This document shows, piece by piece, positions 10,114 through 19,246 of a DNA stretch of 54,160 nucleotides. The notes below the pieces were generated by a model that searched no databases, was not told the origin of the DNA, and worked only from the letters and a program-made list of their open reading frames with translations. Source of the stretch: Prochlorococcus sp. AG-355-A18 (GTDB lineage Bacteria > Cyanobacteriota > Cyanobacteriia > PCC-6307 > Cyanobiaceae); NCBI GenBank assembly GCA_003280985.1, contig QCDH01000007.1:1-54160 (forward strand), given 5' to 3'. Position numbers and translations under genes: made by a program. Each line of letters begins with the position of its first letter. Position 1 is the stretch's first letter.

Positions 10114-10320
10114 ATGAAGAGGAAAGAAATTGAAAATTTAATTAAAGAAAATATTAAAGATACAGCGTTGCGTATTTTTGAATTAGATAATGAAGATAGA
10201 AAAAGTTTATTAGCTGAATATAGAGAATGGATTATGAATGATTTAGATTTTGAAGAAGTAATGATGTTACCTTATGAAGCATATACTAACAAATTAGATC
10301 CTAATTTCTTAGAAGATTAA
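10114..10320 (+). CDS. Small acidic protein, unknown function
   Basis: 68 residues, strongly acidic in the second half and predicted mostly helical, with no recognisable domain, signal peptide or membrane segment. It starts one base after the recombinase-like stop (TAA-A-ATG), so translational coupling is likely. Its stop lies 8 bases before the 3' end of the convergent beta-lactamase-like gene. Its size and charge would suit a partner or antagonist of the preceding DNA-binding protein, but nothing in the sequence proves that. Confidence 0.65.
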   Translation: MKRKEIENLIKENIKDTALRIFELDNEDRKSLLAEYREWIMNDLDFEEVMMLPYEAYTNKLDPNFLED

Positions 10321-10328
10321 ATTTAGTC

Positions 10329-11231
10329 CTAAATAGGATATTTTTTATTAAATTCATATATTTCTTTTGATATTAATGGTAAGAAAGAAGAATCTTTAGA
10401 ATATTTTTCACCATCACAAAAAACAACTAATAAAGTATGTAGAGATTGACTATTAGTCCACCAAGCTGAATCATGTCTAACTTCAGACATTAAGCCTGCT
10501 TTACTCCAAAGATTAATGCTTTCTGGTAATCCTGCCCCCAAAAAACCATCTATTTGATTAAGAGAATCGTTTTTAAGAACAAATTTATTTAAATTTCTTT
10601 TTAAAAAACTTCGTAAATTTAAATCATTTTTTTGATAATCAATATGAATCATAATTTCCTCTAAAACCCGTGCAGCCGAATCAGAATTCATAGCGTTTCT
10701 ATTTTTATTATTTAGTCCATAAAATTCTTTTTCACGACCAAATGGTCCATCATCCCAGGTCTTCTGACAGCAATTTATTCCACTTAATTCCTCCCAATGT
10801 AAATCATGTAGCCAATCGTTTATTATGGATCTTTGATATTTCCAATTTTCCCATAATTCTCCTTCAATACAAGGTCCACTTGTTGTTCCAGTAAGTAAAT
10901 CAATTAAAAAGCTTGTTGCATTATTACTGGAGAAAGACAACATTTTCCTCACAGCATCATTAATTTCATCTGATAATAATAAACTTCCCTTTTTAATCCA
11001 ATAAAATGCAGCAAGGCCATAAACCAACTTGACTATGCTAGCAGGGTAAACCATTTTTTTATTATTAATACCAGTTCCAAAACCTTTAAATACAGTTTTA
11101 TTTTCACTTTTATAATTAATCCAAGTTATCGAAATATCTTCTCTTGTAAAATCTTTATTATAAGAGCATGCTCTCCCTAAAATATCATTTAAGGCTAGAC
11201 CCATCTCTTTACTTAAATAGTAAAAGGACAT
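10329..11231 (-). CDS. Class A beta-lactamase-like serine hydrolase
   Basis: 300 residues. The S-x-x-K motif is Ser65-Ile-Val-Lys68 in Y-P-A-S-I-V-K-L. An S-x-N element lies at about 101-104 (S-S-N-N) and a K-A-G in place of K-T-G near residue 253. The typical class A E-x-x-L-N is not clear; E-F-Y-G-L-N is the nearest. No obvious signal peptide is seen. The fold could be a beta-lactamase, a penicillin-binding-type peptidase or another serine hydrolase; antibiotic resistance should not be assumed. The start codon is 3 bases from that of the divergent NlpC/P60 gene, which suggests a shared role in peptidoglycan turnover. Confidence 0.75.
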   Translation of the reverse strand: MSFYYLSKEMGLALNDILGRACSYNKDFTREDISITWINYKSENKTVFKGFGTGINNKKMVYPASIVKLVYGLAAFYWIKKGSLLLSDEINDAVRKMLSFSSNNATSFLIDLLTGTTSGPCIEGELWENWKYQRSIINDWLHDLHWEELSGINCCQKTWDDGPFGREKEFYGLNNKNRNAMNSDSAARVLEEIMIHIDYQKNDLNLRSFLKRNLNKFVLKNDSLNQIDGFLGAGLPESINLWSKAGLMSEVRHDSAWWTNSQSLHTLLVVFCDGEKYSKDSSFLPLISKEIYEFNKKYPI

Positions 11232-11234
11232 TGT

Positions 11235-11993
11235 ATGGAAAATTATAAAAATCCTATCTCACTATTTAAACAAACTAATTTTTCAAAAACTATTTGGTGG
11301 AAATTAAAAGTTAATATTTCTGGATATCAAAATGAAACAGATAATAAATTAGTCACTGAAATATTTAAAAATAGAATTTTTAGGCTTATTTATCCAAATA
11401 TTTCTCAAAAAAACCATAAATTGTCAAGAATACTAGTTCAACTATATGAAGATGGTTACGTCTGTTGGATAAATTTAGATGGATTAATTATTGAGAAATA
11501 CGAATTAGGAAAACCTAAGAATTCAGAAAAAGAACACTTCTTTATAAAAGATAAAATTAACTCTATTTTAAAATGGATCAAAGATCAATCTGAGTTAAAT
11601 AATGAATACCTTTGGGGAGGCACATTAGGACCCAATTTTGATTGTTCTGGATTAATTCAGACTGCTTTTTTAAAGCATCAAATTCATATACCTCGAGACT
11701 CTTTTCAAATAAAAAGTTTTTGTAAACACCTTTTTTATTATGAAGAATCATATGCGGTTCTCCGACCTGGAGATCTTTTATTTTTCGGAAATAAAGAAAA
11801 ATGTGATCATATTGGTATCTACAAGGGAGACGGATTGTATTACCATAGCTCTGGTAGGGATTTTGGCAGAAATGGAATAGGATTAGATACCTTAAAACAG
11901 TCTAATGACAAAATCTCATTTCATTATAAATCAAAACTAATTTCGGCAGGAAGAGTAGTTAGAAATTATAGATGGGACCGTACTATACGTTAA
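11235..11993 (+). CDS. NlpC/P60 family cell-wall peptidase
   Basis: 252 residues. An N-terminal SH3-like region (about 15-90) precedes an NlpC/P60 domain with Cys137 in D-C-S-G, His192 in D-H-I-G-I-Y, and a further His204 in Y-Y-H-S-S-G-R, the expected Cys-His-His catalytic set. The R-P-G-D-L-L-F-F motif is typical. The architecture matches cyanobacterial gamma-D-glutamyl-L-diamino acid endopeptidases that trim peptidoglycan stem peptides. AAGGA at 11224-11228 serves as ribosome binding site and lies inside the opposing gene. No signal peptide, so a role in recycling is plausible. Confidence 0.88.
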   Translation: MENYKNPISLFKQTNFSKTIWWKLKVNISGYQNETDNKLVTEIFKNRIFRLIYPNISQKNHKLSRILVQLYEDGYVCWINLDGLIIEKYELGKPKNSEKEHFFIKDKINSILKWIKDQSELNNEYLWGGTLGPNFDCSGLIQTAFLKHQIHIPRDSFQIKSFCKHLFYYEESYAVLRPGDLLFFGNKEKCDHIGIYKGDGLYYHSSGRDFGRNGIGLDTLKQSNDKISFHYKSKLISAGRVVRNYRWDRTIR

Positions 11994-12010
11994 TTAATAT
12001 AGCTCAACTT

Positions 12011-12030
12011 TAAATTAAATTAAATTAAAA
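12011..12030. repeat. Short AAATT tandem repeat
   Basis: A pentanucleotide AAATT motif is repeated about four times between the convergent ends of the NlpC/P60 gene and psaL. It may be simple AT-rich slippage. No hairpin terminator is visible in this 62-base gap. Confidence 0.5.
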
Positions 12031-12055
12031 TATTACTTATTCTTTTATTTAGAAA

Positions 12056-12655
12056 TTAACCAGCAGTCCAAATATTTTTAATGATTGGCATTATGGTATC
12101 TAAGTGTAATGTCCCAACAAGTAACCAAGCAAAAACAGCTCCTCCACATCCTCCTAACCAAAATCCACTTGTAAAATCAGCCCAACCAGCTCTTGTAAAT
12201 AAGTCCTTTGGCGGATTATTAACAGTCGCATCTGGAGGTTGAACATTAGGTGCTTTACCAGGTGCATTGTATAGCACAAAAAGTGCTGTCAAAATATGAA
12301 CAGCTCCAATAGTAGCGAGAAGTCCAGCTGTTAGAGCAAATTCAGAATTTCTTAATGGGCCAGTCATGGTAAAAGGTCCGTATAGAAGATATCCAAAAGC
12401 TGCTCCAGTTTCTAAACCTCTAAAGTTAGGGGAAATACCTTCTCTGTAAAAAGGTAAATTATTTATAAAGGCTTTTGTAAAATAACCACTATTAACTGGA
12501 GTAGCTAAATTACCAACACAAGGATCAGCAACTGTTTTTACTGCCCATTGTTCTGCTACACCAATATCATTTGGTTGTACAGAAGTATCTATGTATTTCT
12601 CATCAAACTTAATAGAACTTGTTGATTCAGAGAATGATTTTTGAAAGTCGCTCAT
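12056..12655 (-). CDS. psaL: Photosystem I reaction centre subunit XI
   Basis: 199 residues. PsaL sits in the thylakoid membrane and is required for PSI trimer formation in cyanobacteria. The family motifs F-I-N-N-L-P-F-Y-R and [10 protein letters not shown] are present, followed by three hydrophobic helices (about residues 85-100, 108-130 and 160-185). It is slightly longer than many cyanobacterial PsaL, with an extended N terminus as in Prochlorococcus. It lies 27 bases downstream of psaI on the same strand, so the two are likely cotranscribed. Confidence 0.97.
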   Translation of the reverse strand: MSDFQKSFSESTSSIKFDEKYIDTSVQPNDIGVAEQWAVKTVADPCVGNLATPVNSGYFTKAFINNLPFYREGISPNFRGLETGAAFGYLLYGPFTMTGPLRNSEFALTAGLLATIGAVHILTALFVLYNAPGKAPNVQPPDATVNNPPKDLFTRAGWADFTSGFWLGGCGGAVFAWLLVGTLHLDTIMPIIKNIWTAG

Positions 12656-12682
12656 TTTTTTAATAATTTAGTGTTTGATAAT

Positions 12683-12796
12683 TTATTCAGTTGCTGTAAT
12701 TAATCTTCCAATCAATACGATAAAAACAGCAGGCATTGCTATACCAATTAATGGAACAAAAATTGAAGGTAAAAGACTTGGTAAATCAGATGGCAT
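12683..12796 (-). CDS. psaI: Photosystem I subunit VIII
   Basis: A 37-residue single-pass membrane protein read directly from the minus strand: it opens MPSDLPSLLPSIFVPLIG and closes with R-L-I-T-A-T-E before TAA. Length and pattern (short N terminus, one hydrophobic helix) match PsaI, which helps anchor PsaL in PSI. It lies immediately upstream of psaL. The leader contains a 10-bp direct repeat just before the ATG. Confidence 0.93.
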   Translation of the reverse strand: MPSDLPSLLPSIFVPLIGIAMPAVFIVLIGRLITATE

Positions 12797-12800
12797 AGTT

Positions 12801-12820
12801 CTTTAAACATCTTTAAACAC
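12801..12820 (-). repeat. Tandem 10-bp direct repeat in the psaI leader
   Basis: CTTTAAACAT is followed directly by CTTTAAACAC on the plus strand, ending 4 bases before the psaI start codon on the minus strand. The period equals one DNA helical turn. It could be an operator, a translation-initiation element or chance. Confidence 0.4.
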
Positions 12821-12888
12821 TTTAGTATTGATCAGCGAAATAATGTTAATTTTATTACTGGATGATATAAAAATTATTAACTTTTTAC

Positions 12889-13281
12889 ATGTTAAATTTT
12901 TTCGCAATTTTACTTATTATTTTTATAGGAATATTATTTCTAGTTTTTAAAAAAAGAAGCTTTAAAAAGTTAATAAATCAAAGCAATTTAAATTCTATTA
13001 AATTAAAGAAAAATAAAAAAAGTAATAATAAATTTCTATCTAAAAAAAATAGTTATTTATATAATCACGAAGAAAAAAAGTGCTCAATATTTTATAAAAA
13101 TTCTCAAAGAAATAAAATGTTTTGCCTTTTTCAAGGAAATACAGAAGACAAATTAAAAGCATTAAAAATTGCGGAAGAATTGGCTGATAAATCAACATTA
13201 TCAATTTTAAGAATAGGATTGAGAGATATGTCTCCTGAAGTGGTTAAAATTTCAGCTTTATTAATAAGAAAATTCAAGTAA
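12889..13281 (+). CDS. Membrane-anchored basic protein, unknown function
   Basis: 130 residues. Residues 3-20 form one strong hydrophobic segment, followed by a very basic linker (about 21-60, rich in Lys and Asn) and a C-terminal helical part (about 88-130) with a repeated A-L-K-I-A and V-V-K-I-S-A-L-L-I-R pattern. This looks like an anchored protein with a cytosolic helical domain. I do not recognise a named family. It is divergent from psaI (92-base gap) and convergent with the glycosyltransferase gene (4-base gap). Confidence 0.6.
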   Translation: MLNFFAILLIIFIGILFLVFKKRSFKKLINQSNLNSIKLKKNKKSNNKFLSKKNSYLYNHEEKKCSIFYKNSQRNKMFCLFQGNTEDKLKALKIAEELADKSTLSILRIGLRDMSPEVVKISALLIRKFK

Positions 13282-13285
13282 AAAT

Positions 13286-14248
13286 TCAATTTTGTTGGGC
13301 ACCACTTATTGACCTAATTCTATAAATTGGACGACTTTGACTTTCATGATAAGTCCTAATTAAAAGTTCACTCAATAATCCAAAGCTAAATAATTGAACC
13401 CCAGCAATTCCTAATATTAATGCAAACATTAGCAACGGACGATTTCCAATATCCTCACCCATTATTTTTAAAACTATTAAATAAGAACTCATTACAAGGC
13501 TAATCAAAATACTTATAATTCCAACAAAACCAAATCCATACATTGGTCTTGTTAAAAATTTAGTCATAAACCATAAAGTTAGTAAATCCATTAAAACTCT
13601 AAAAGTTCTATCGATTCCATATTTACTAGATCCATATTGCCTGCTTCTATGATTGACTTTAATTTCTTTGATTTTTGCACCTTCAATATTTGCTAAGACA
13701 GGCAAAAACCTGTGAAGTTCTCCATACAATTTAATATCATCAATTATTTCTTTCTTAAAAGCTTTTAATGAACATCCATAGTCATGCAACTTCAAACCCG
13801 TTACCTGAGCTATTAATTTATTCGCTATTTTTGATGGTATCTTTCTATTGATTAATTTATCTTTTCTATCAAACCTCCATCCACAAACCAAATCAAAACC
13901 ATTATTAATTTCTGAAATTAATTTAGGAATATCATTTGGATCATTTTGTAAATCACCATCCAAAGTAATAACGATATCACCTTTAGAATTATCAAAGCCA
14001 GCTGACATTGCTGCAGTTTGCCCATAATTTTTGCGAAGGGAAATTACTGACAATTCTTTAATTTTGAGAGTTAGTTCCTTCAATACTTGATAAGTATTAT
14101 CTTTAGAACCATCATTGACAACAATCAATTCAAAATTAAATTGATGCAATGACATTACATTTATAACCTCTTCCAATAAAAAACCAATACTCTCACTTTC
14201 GTTGTAAACAGGGATAATAATAGAAATTAATTGTTTTATATCTGACAT
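13286..14248 (-). CDS. Family 2 glycosyltransferase, polyprenyl-phosphate type
   Basis: 320 residues. The GT-A domain starts with I-I-P-V-Y-N-E-S-E-S and carries the metal-binding D-G-D-L-Q-N-D-P. Two hydrophobic helices close the protein (about 235-260 and 272-296), the layout of GtrB/DPM1-like enzymes that move a sugar from a nucleotide to undecaprenyl phosphate at the membrane. The sugar cannot be told from sequence. It lies downstream of psaB but is separated from it by a clear terminator, so it probably has its own promoter. Confidence 0.88.
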   Translation of the reverse strand: MSDIKQLISIIIPVYNESESIGFLLEEVINVMSLHQFNFELIVVNDGSKDNTYQVLKELTLKIKELSVISLRKNYGQTAAMSAGFDNSKGDIVITLDGDLQNDPNDIPKLISEINNGFDLVCGWRFDRKDKLINRKIPSKIANKLIAQVTGLKLHDYGCSLKAFKKEIIDDIKLYGELHRFLPVLANIEGAKIKEIKVNHRSRQYGSSKYGIDRTFRVLMDLLTLWFMTKFLTRPMYGFGFVGIISILISLVMSSYLIVLKIMGEDIGNRPLLMFALILGIAGVQLFSFGLLSELLIRTYHESQSRPIYRIRSISGAQQN

Positions 14249-14303
14249 TTATGTTTGATAATATTTATATAATTTTAACTTAATTTAGAACATTAAAATT
14301 AAA

Positions 14304-14333
14304 CAAAAAAAATCACCACAAAAGTGGTGATTT
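14304..14333 (-). terminator. Rho-independent terminator of psaAB
   Basis: A perfect 10-bp stem, AAATCACCAC (14310-14319) and GTGGTGATTT (14324-14333), with an AAAA loop on the plus strand. On the minus strand it is followed by a run of T residues (14305-14312 complement), just 20 bases past the psaB stop. Direction and position fit termination of the psaA-psaB transcript. Confidence 0.9.
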
Positions 14334-14352
14334 AAATTATTTAAGAAAAATT

Positions 14353-16581
14353 TTAACCAAACTTACCTGAAGTTGATGCAATAACAAATGCACCGAATGT
14401 AAGAATGTTTCCAATTGTGAAATGTGCTAGTCCAACTAATCTAGCTTGAACAATTGAAAGTGCAACTGGCTTATCTCTCCAGCCAACAAGGTTAGCTATT
14501 GGAGTACGCTGATGTGCCCAAACTAATGTTTCAATTAATTCTTGCCAGTAACCACGCCATGATATTAAGAACATAAAACCAGTAGCCCAAACTAAGTGAC
14601 CGAATAGGAACATCCAGGCCCAAGGAGATAAAGAGTTAACTCCGAATGGATTATATCCGTTAATAAGTTGAGCAGAATTTAACCAGAGATAATCTCTGAA
14701 CCAACCCATTAGATAAGTTCCTGATTCATTAAATTGCGCAACATTACCCTGCCATATTGCTAGGTGTTTCCAATGCCAGTAGAAAGTTACCCATGCTATT
14801 AAATTCAATGCCCAGAACATAGCTAAGTACATGGCGTCCCAAGATGAACTATCACAAGTACCTCCACGTCCGGGACCATCGCAAGGGAATGCATATCCTA
14901 AATCTTTCTTATCAGGGATTAATTTAGTTCCTCTAGCATCTAGTGCACCTTTAATAAGGATTAAAGCAGTTGTATGAAGACCTAAAGCGATAGCATGGTG
15001 GACTAAGAAATCTGCAGGACCGATAGGTAAGAAAGCACTTAATGCATCTTGTCTATTAATAAGATCCATCCAGTAATGATTACCTGGTAATGAATTAGCA
15101 GCGAGACTTGCTGAACTTGTAGGATCAGATAATAAAGCGTTAAAGCCGTACATCATCTTACCTTGAGCGGCTTGAACGAATTGAGCAAATACTGGCTCAA
15201 TTAGAATTTGCTTTTCAGGGTTACCAAAAGCTACAACAACGTCGTTATGAACATAAATTCCAAGAGTGTGGAATCCTAGCAACATAGTTACCCAACTAAG
15301 GTGACTTATCAAAGCTTCCTTTGTTCCAAGAACTCTTGCTAATACATTATCTTTATTTAATTCAGGATCATAATCTCTTACAAAGAAAATAGCTCCGTGT
15401 GCAAATGCACCAACCATCAAGAACATTGCTATGTACTGATGATGACTATATAAAGCAGATTGTGTAGTGTAGTCCCTGGCAATAAAAGCGTAAGAAGGAA
15501 GTGCACCCATATGTTGCGCTACAAGAGAAGTTGCTACACCAAGTGATGCTAATGCTAGTCCAAGTTGGAAATGTAGTGAATTATTTACAGTTTCGTAAAT
15601 TCCATCATGATTAATTCCGAAACTACCTTTATGAGGATCATTAGGGTGTCTTGTATTATGAGCTTCTGTAATTTCTTTGAGGCTATGACCAATACCAAAA
15701 GTATTTCTATACATATGACCAGCAATTACAAAAACTGTTCCAATCGCAATATGATGATGCGCAATATCAGTAAGCCATAATGCTTCACTTTGAGGATGTA
15801 GACCACCTAAGAAAGTAAAGATTGCTGTTCCAGCTCCCTCAGCTGTTCCAAATACTTGGTCTAGAGAATCAGGATTTTGAGCATATGCTCCCCAGTTTAA
15901 AGTAAAGAAAGGAGCTAATCCTGCAGGGTGTGGAAGGACTGTTAACCAATTATCCCAACCTACATGCTGTCCTCTTGATTCAGGTATAGCAACATGAACT
16001 AAATGACCTGTCCAAGCAATACTACTAAAACCAAATAAGACTGCTAAATGATGATTTAATCTTGACTCTGCATTTTTAAACCAAGCTAAAGAAGGTCTGA
16101 ATTTTGGCTGTAAATGTAACCAACCTGCAAATAGAGTCCAACAAGCCAAAATACTCATGAATATTGAGGCTTGGAAGAGTTGCTCATTAGTTCTCATTCC
16201 AATTGTGTACCACCAATGATAGAGACCTGAGTAAGCTATGTTTACTGGACCAGTAGCTCCAGCTTGTGTCATTGCTTCTGTTATACCAGATCCAAAATGT
16301 GGATCCCAAATAGCATGAGCAATAGGACGAACGTGGGTTGGATCAAGTACAAATTGCTCGAAGTTACCTTGCCAAGCAATATGAAATAAGTTACCAGCCA
16401 CCCAGAGGGCTATTATTGCTAGATGACCAAAATGTGTAGAGAAAAGCTTCTGATAAAGCTTTTCTTCGGTCATACCGTCATGACTTTCAAAGTCGTGAGC
16501 AGTAGCTATTCCGTACCATATTCGTCTGGTTGTAGGGTCCTGAGCTAGACCCTGGTTAAATGATGGAAATTTTGTTGCCAT
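14353..16581 (-). CDS. psaB: Photosystem I P700 apoprotein A2
   Basis: 742 residues with eleven predicted membrane helices. With PsaA it forms the heterodimer that carries P700, the A0 and A1 acceptors and most core chlorophylls. The FX cluster loop [12 protein letters not shown] is intact, and many H-x-x-x-H chlorophyll ligands are visible. It follows psaA by 27 bases and ends at a strong terminator, so psaAB is a two-gene operon. Confidence 0.99.
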   Translation of the reverse strand: MATKFPSFNQGLAQDPTTRRIWYGIATAHDFESHDGMTEEKLYQKLFSTHFGHLAIIALWVAGNLFHIAWQGNFEQFVLDPTHVRPIAHAIWDPHFGSGITEAMTQAGATGPVNIAYSGLYHWWYTIGMRTNEQLFQASIFMSILACWTLFAGWLHLQPKFRPSLAWFKNAESRLNHHLAVLFGFSSIAWTGHLVHVAIPESRGQHVGWDNWLTVLPHPAGLAPFFTLNWGAYAQNPDSLDQVFGTAEGAGTAIFTFLGGLHPQSEALWLTDIAHHHIAIGTVFVIAGHMYRNTFGIGHSLKEITEAHNTRHPNDPHKGSFGINHDGIYETVNNSLHFQLGLALASLGVATSLVAQHMGALPSYAFIARDYTTQSALYSHHQYIAMFLMVGAFAHGAIFFVRDYDPELNKDNVLARVLGTKEALISHLSWVTMLLGFHTLGIYVHNDVVVAFGNPEKQILIEPVFAQFVQAAQGKMMYGFNALLSDPTSSASLAANSLPGNHYWMDLINRQDALSAFLPIGPADFLVHHAIALGLHTTALILIKGALDARGTKLIPDKKDLGYAFPCDGPGRGGTCDSSSWDAMYLAMFWALNLIAWVTFYWHWKHLAIWQGNVAQFNESGTYLMGWFRDYLWLNSAQLINGYNPFGVNSLSPWAWMFLFGHLVWATGFMFLISWRGYWQELIETLVWAHQRTPIANLVGWRDKPVALSIVQARLVGLAHFTIGNILTFGAFVIASTSGKFG

Positions 16582-16608
16582 TGAATTAAAAAGGTGAAGT
16601 TCAGGTAA

Positions 16609-18912
16609 TTAGCCCAGGCCGAAAAGGCGAGCGTGGAAGAAGGCCCAAGTAGTCGCGATACCGCCTACTAAGAAGTGAGTAACGCCAACCGCACGACCTT
16701 GAGTAATTGATAGTGCTCTTGGTTGAATTGTTGGAGCAACTTTAAGTTTGTTATGAGCCCAAACAATTGACTCAAACAGCTCTTGCCAGTAACCTCTTCC
16801 GCTGAATAAGAACATTAAGCTAAATGCCCAGATAAAGTGTGCTCCTAAGAACATCAAACCATACATACTTATAGCTGAACCATAACTGGTCAAAACCTGA
16901 GAAGCTTGCGCCCATAAAAAGTCTCTAAGCCAACCATTAATAGTAATGGCACTTTGAGCAAAGTTACCTCCAGTTAGTCCCCAAACATCACTTTGCATCT
17001 TCCAAGAAAAATGGAAAATAACAATTGATAAGCAGTTATACATCCAGAAGAGTGCTAAGAAAACATGATCCCAAGAAGAAACTTGACATGTACCTCCTCT
17101 ACCAGGACCATCACATGGAAATCTAAATCCTAAGGATGCTTTATCAGGTATCAATCTTGAGCTTCTTGCATAAAGAACACCTTTAAGAAGAATTAAAACT
17201 GTTACGTGTATTTGGAATGCATGGATATGATGAATCATTAAATCAGCAGTTCCTAAGGGGATTGGAGCGATAGCAACCTTTCCACCTACTTCAACTAAAC
17301 TTCCATTAAATACTTCACTTATAGCTTTATGAGGTAAAGCTTCTGCCGTACCAGCCAATATAGAAGTACCAACAGCTGAAGCTTGAATGCTTTGAACCCA
17401 TTGAGCAAATATTGGTTGAAGTTGGATTGCAGAATCACTAAACATATCTTGGGGTCTACCCAAAGCTCTCATAGTATCGTTGTGAATATATAGTCCAAAA
17501 CTATGGAATCCTAACCACATACATACCCAGTTCAAGTGACTGATTAAGGCGTCTCTTGCTTTAAGGATTCTGTCTAATACGTTATCAATATGTTTTGCTG
17601 GATCATAATCTCTAACCATTGCAATTCCAGCATGCGCGCCTGCTCCTACTATGAATAATCCACCTATCCACATGTGATGGGTAAATAATCCAAGAACTGT
17701 CATGTAATCAGTAGCTATATATGGATATGGAGGCATCGCATACATGTGATGAGATACAAGTATGCTTATTGATCCAAGCATTGCTAGGTTTACCGCAAGC
17801 TGGGCATGCCTACTTTCTGCCATGAACTCAAAAAGACCTTGATGACCTTTAGGAGCAGGGAATAATATTGGATCTCCTTGCTGTGAATCTAATATTTCTT
17901 TCATACTATGACCAATACCGTAATTGGTCCTATACATATGACCACCAATAATTGCAATTACACCAAAAGCTAAATGATGATGTGAAACATCGGTCATCCA
18001 TAAGCTTCCTGTAACAGGGTTTAGTCCACCTTTGAAAGTAAGGAAGTCTGAGAAAGCTAACCAGTTTAAACTAAAGAAATTAGCTGTACCACTAGCTAGT
18101 CCTGGAAAAATTTGACCAATAATTTGTGGATCACATAGTTGATGCGGCATAGGCATATCTGCAATAGTTGCTATTTCTTTACCATTAATTACTAGCGGAG
18201 TTCCTGCATCAATCGCATCTAGGAGTGCTGCAGTAGGAGCTCCAATATGAATACAATGGCCAGCCCATGCTAATGAGCCTAATCCTACTAAACCAGCTAT
18301 GTGGTGATTAAGCATAGACTCAATATCTTGGAACCACTCCATTTTTGGAGCTGCTTTGTGATAGTGAAAAATTCCAGCATGCAGCATAAGTGCAGCCATT
18401 ACTACAGCACCTATTGCCAAAGCCATGAGTTCACTTTCATTGGTTATTCCCCATGCTCGCCACATGTGAAATATTCCTGAACTGATTTGAATTCCGTTAT
18501 AGTTAGCACCAAGATCAGCATTAAGCATTTCTTGACCAACAATTGCCCAAACTTGCTGAGCTCCGGGTTTAACATGAGTTGGATCAGCTAACCAACCTGA
18601 ATAATTAGAAAATCTTGCTCCATGAAAAAATGCAGCACTCATCCATATAAAAATGACTGCAAGATGTCCAAAATGAGCTGAAAAGATTTTTCTTGTTGCT
18701 TCTTCCGCATCGCCTGTATGCACATCGAAATCATGTGCGTCAGCATGCAAATTCCAGATCCAAGTTGTAGTTTTTGGACCTTTAGATAATTTACTTGACC
18801 AGAAACCTGGCTTATCTAATTTGGCAAAATCAATAGGTCTTGGATCGGCCTTAACAGGATCCTCCAAAACTTTTTTGTTTTTTTCTCCACTTTCTGGTGG
18901 GCTGATGGTCAT
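16609..18912 (-). CDS. psaA: Photosystem I P700 apoprotein A1
   Basis: 767 residues, eleven membrane helices. The FX loop [13 protein letters not shown] supplies two of the four cysteines of the interpolypeptide 4Fe-4S cluster. The N terminus has the usual K-x-D-P and [13 protein letters not shown] features. A short GAGGTGC segment precedes the ATG. It is the first gene of psaAB, with an unusually structured upstream region (inverted repeats between 18956 and 19087). Confidence 0.99.
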   Translation of the reverse strand: MTISPPESGEKNKKVLEDPVKADPRPIDFAKLDKPGFWSSKLSKGPKTTTWIWNLHADAHDFDVHTGDAEEATRKIFSAHFGHLAVIFIWMSAAFFHGARFSNYSGWLADPTHVKPGAQQVWAIVGQEMLNADLGANYNGIQISSGIFHMWRAWGITNESELMALAIGAVVMAALMLHAGIFHYHKAAPKMEWFQDIESMLNHHIAGLVGLGSLAWAGHCIHIGAPTAALLDAIDAGTPLVINGKEIATIADMPMPHQLCDPQIIGQIFPGLASGTANFFSLNWLAFSDFLTFKGGLNPVTGSLWMTDVSHHHLAFGVIAIIGGHMYRTNYGIGHSMKEILDSQQGDPILFPAPKGHQGLFEFMAESRHAQLAVNLAMLGSISILVSHHMYAMPPYPYIATDYMTVLGLFTHHMWIGGLFIVGAGAHAGIAMVRDYDPAKHIDNVLDRILKARDALISHLNWVCMWLGFHSFGLYIHNDTMRALGRPQDMFSDSAIQLQPIFAQWVQSIQASAVGTSILAGTAEALPHKAISEVFNGSLVEVGGKVAIAPIPLGTADLMIHHIHAFQIHVTVLILLKGVLYARSSRLIPDKASLGFRFPCDGPGRGGTCQVSSWDHVFLALFWMYNCLSIVIFHFSWKMQSDVWGLTGGNFAQSAITINGWLRDFLWAQASQVLTSYGSAISMYGLMFLGAHFIWAFSLMFLFSGRGYWQELFESIVWAHNKLKVAPTIQPRALSITQGRAVGVTHFLVGGIATTWAFFHARLFGLG

Positions 18913-19246
18913 CTAGCACCTCGAAAATAATTGACATTAAAGCCGATTGATCAGATCTTGAACTTATTTTTTATGATAATGCTCAAGAAAACGAATCCTT
19001 CGGAACTTTAGATATTCGTTTCAAAAATAATAAGGCAAAGATTCTTTCGTTATGCATTAACGTAACAAATGTTCTAATGATTGTTACTATATGAATATTT
19101 TGTTAAATTCTTGTCTATGACATGATTATGGGTATTTTTACTCAAATTTTCTATAAATTTCTTAAATTTTTTTTTATATTTCAAAAGAAATTTTTTTAAT
19201 AAAGCCACAGGATATAATTTCAATATAACTATCAATTATTTCTGAT
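18913..19246. promoter_or_regulatory. psaA upstream region with nested inverted repeats
   Basis: 334 bases between the divergent psaA and CbiG-CobJ genes. Inverted repeats seen: TCTTGA/TCAAGA (18956-18961, 18983-18988), AAACGAAT/ATTCGTTT (18989-18996, 19014-19021), the near-palindrome GTTATGCATTAAC (19049-19061), and GTAACAA/TTGTTAC (19062-19068, 19081-19087). The first two lie within 110 bases of the psaA ATG and may be in its 5' untranslated RNA; the GTTAC-type repeats lie farther out, where a light-response regulator could bind. No canonical RpaB double repeat was found. Confidence 0.6.

Noticed and set aside
10329-11231. Antibiotic-resistance beta-lactamase
   Set aside because: Fold-level motifs only; the general base and an export signal are not clear, and the neighbour points to cell-wall turnover.
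9489-11993. Calling this stretch a mobile island or integron
   Set aside because: No attachment-site repeats, tRNA boundary, transposase or change of base composition was seen; the recombinase-like protein alone is not enough.
19083-19110. HLR1-type RpaB site upstream of psaA
   Set aside because: GTTAC half-sites occur, but not with the 2-base spacing of the double repeat.
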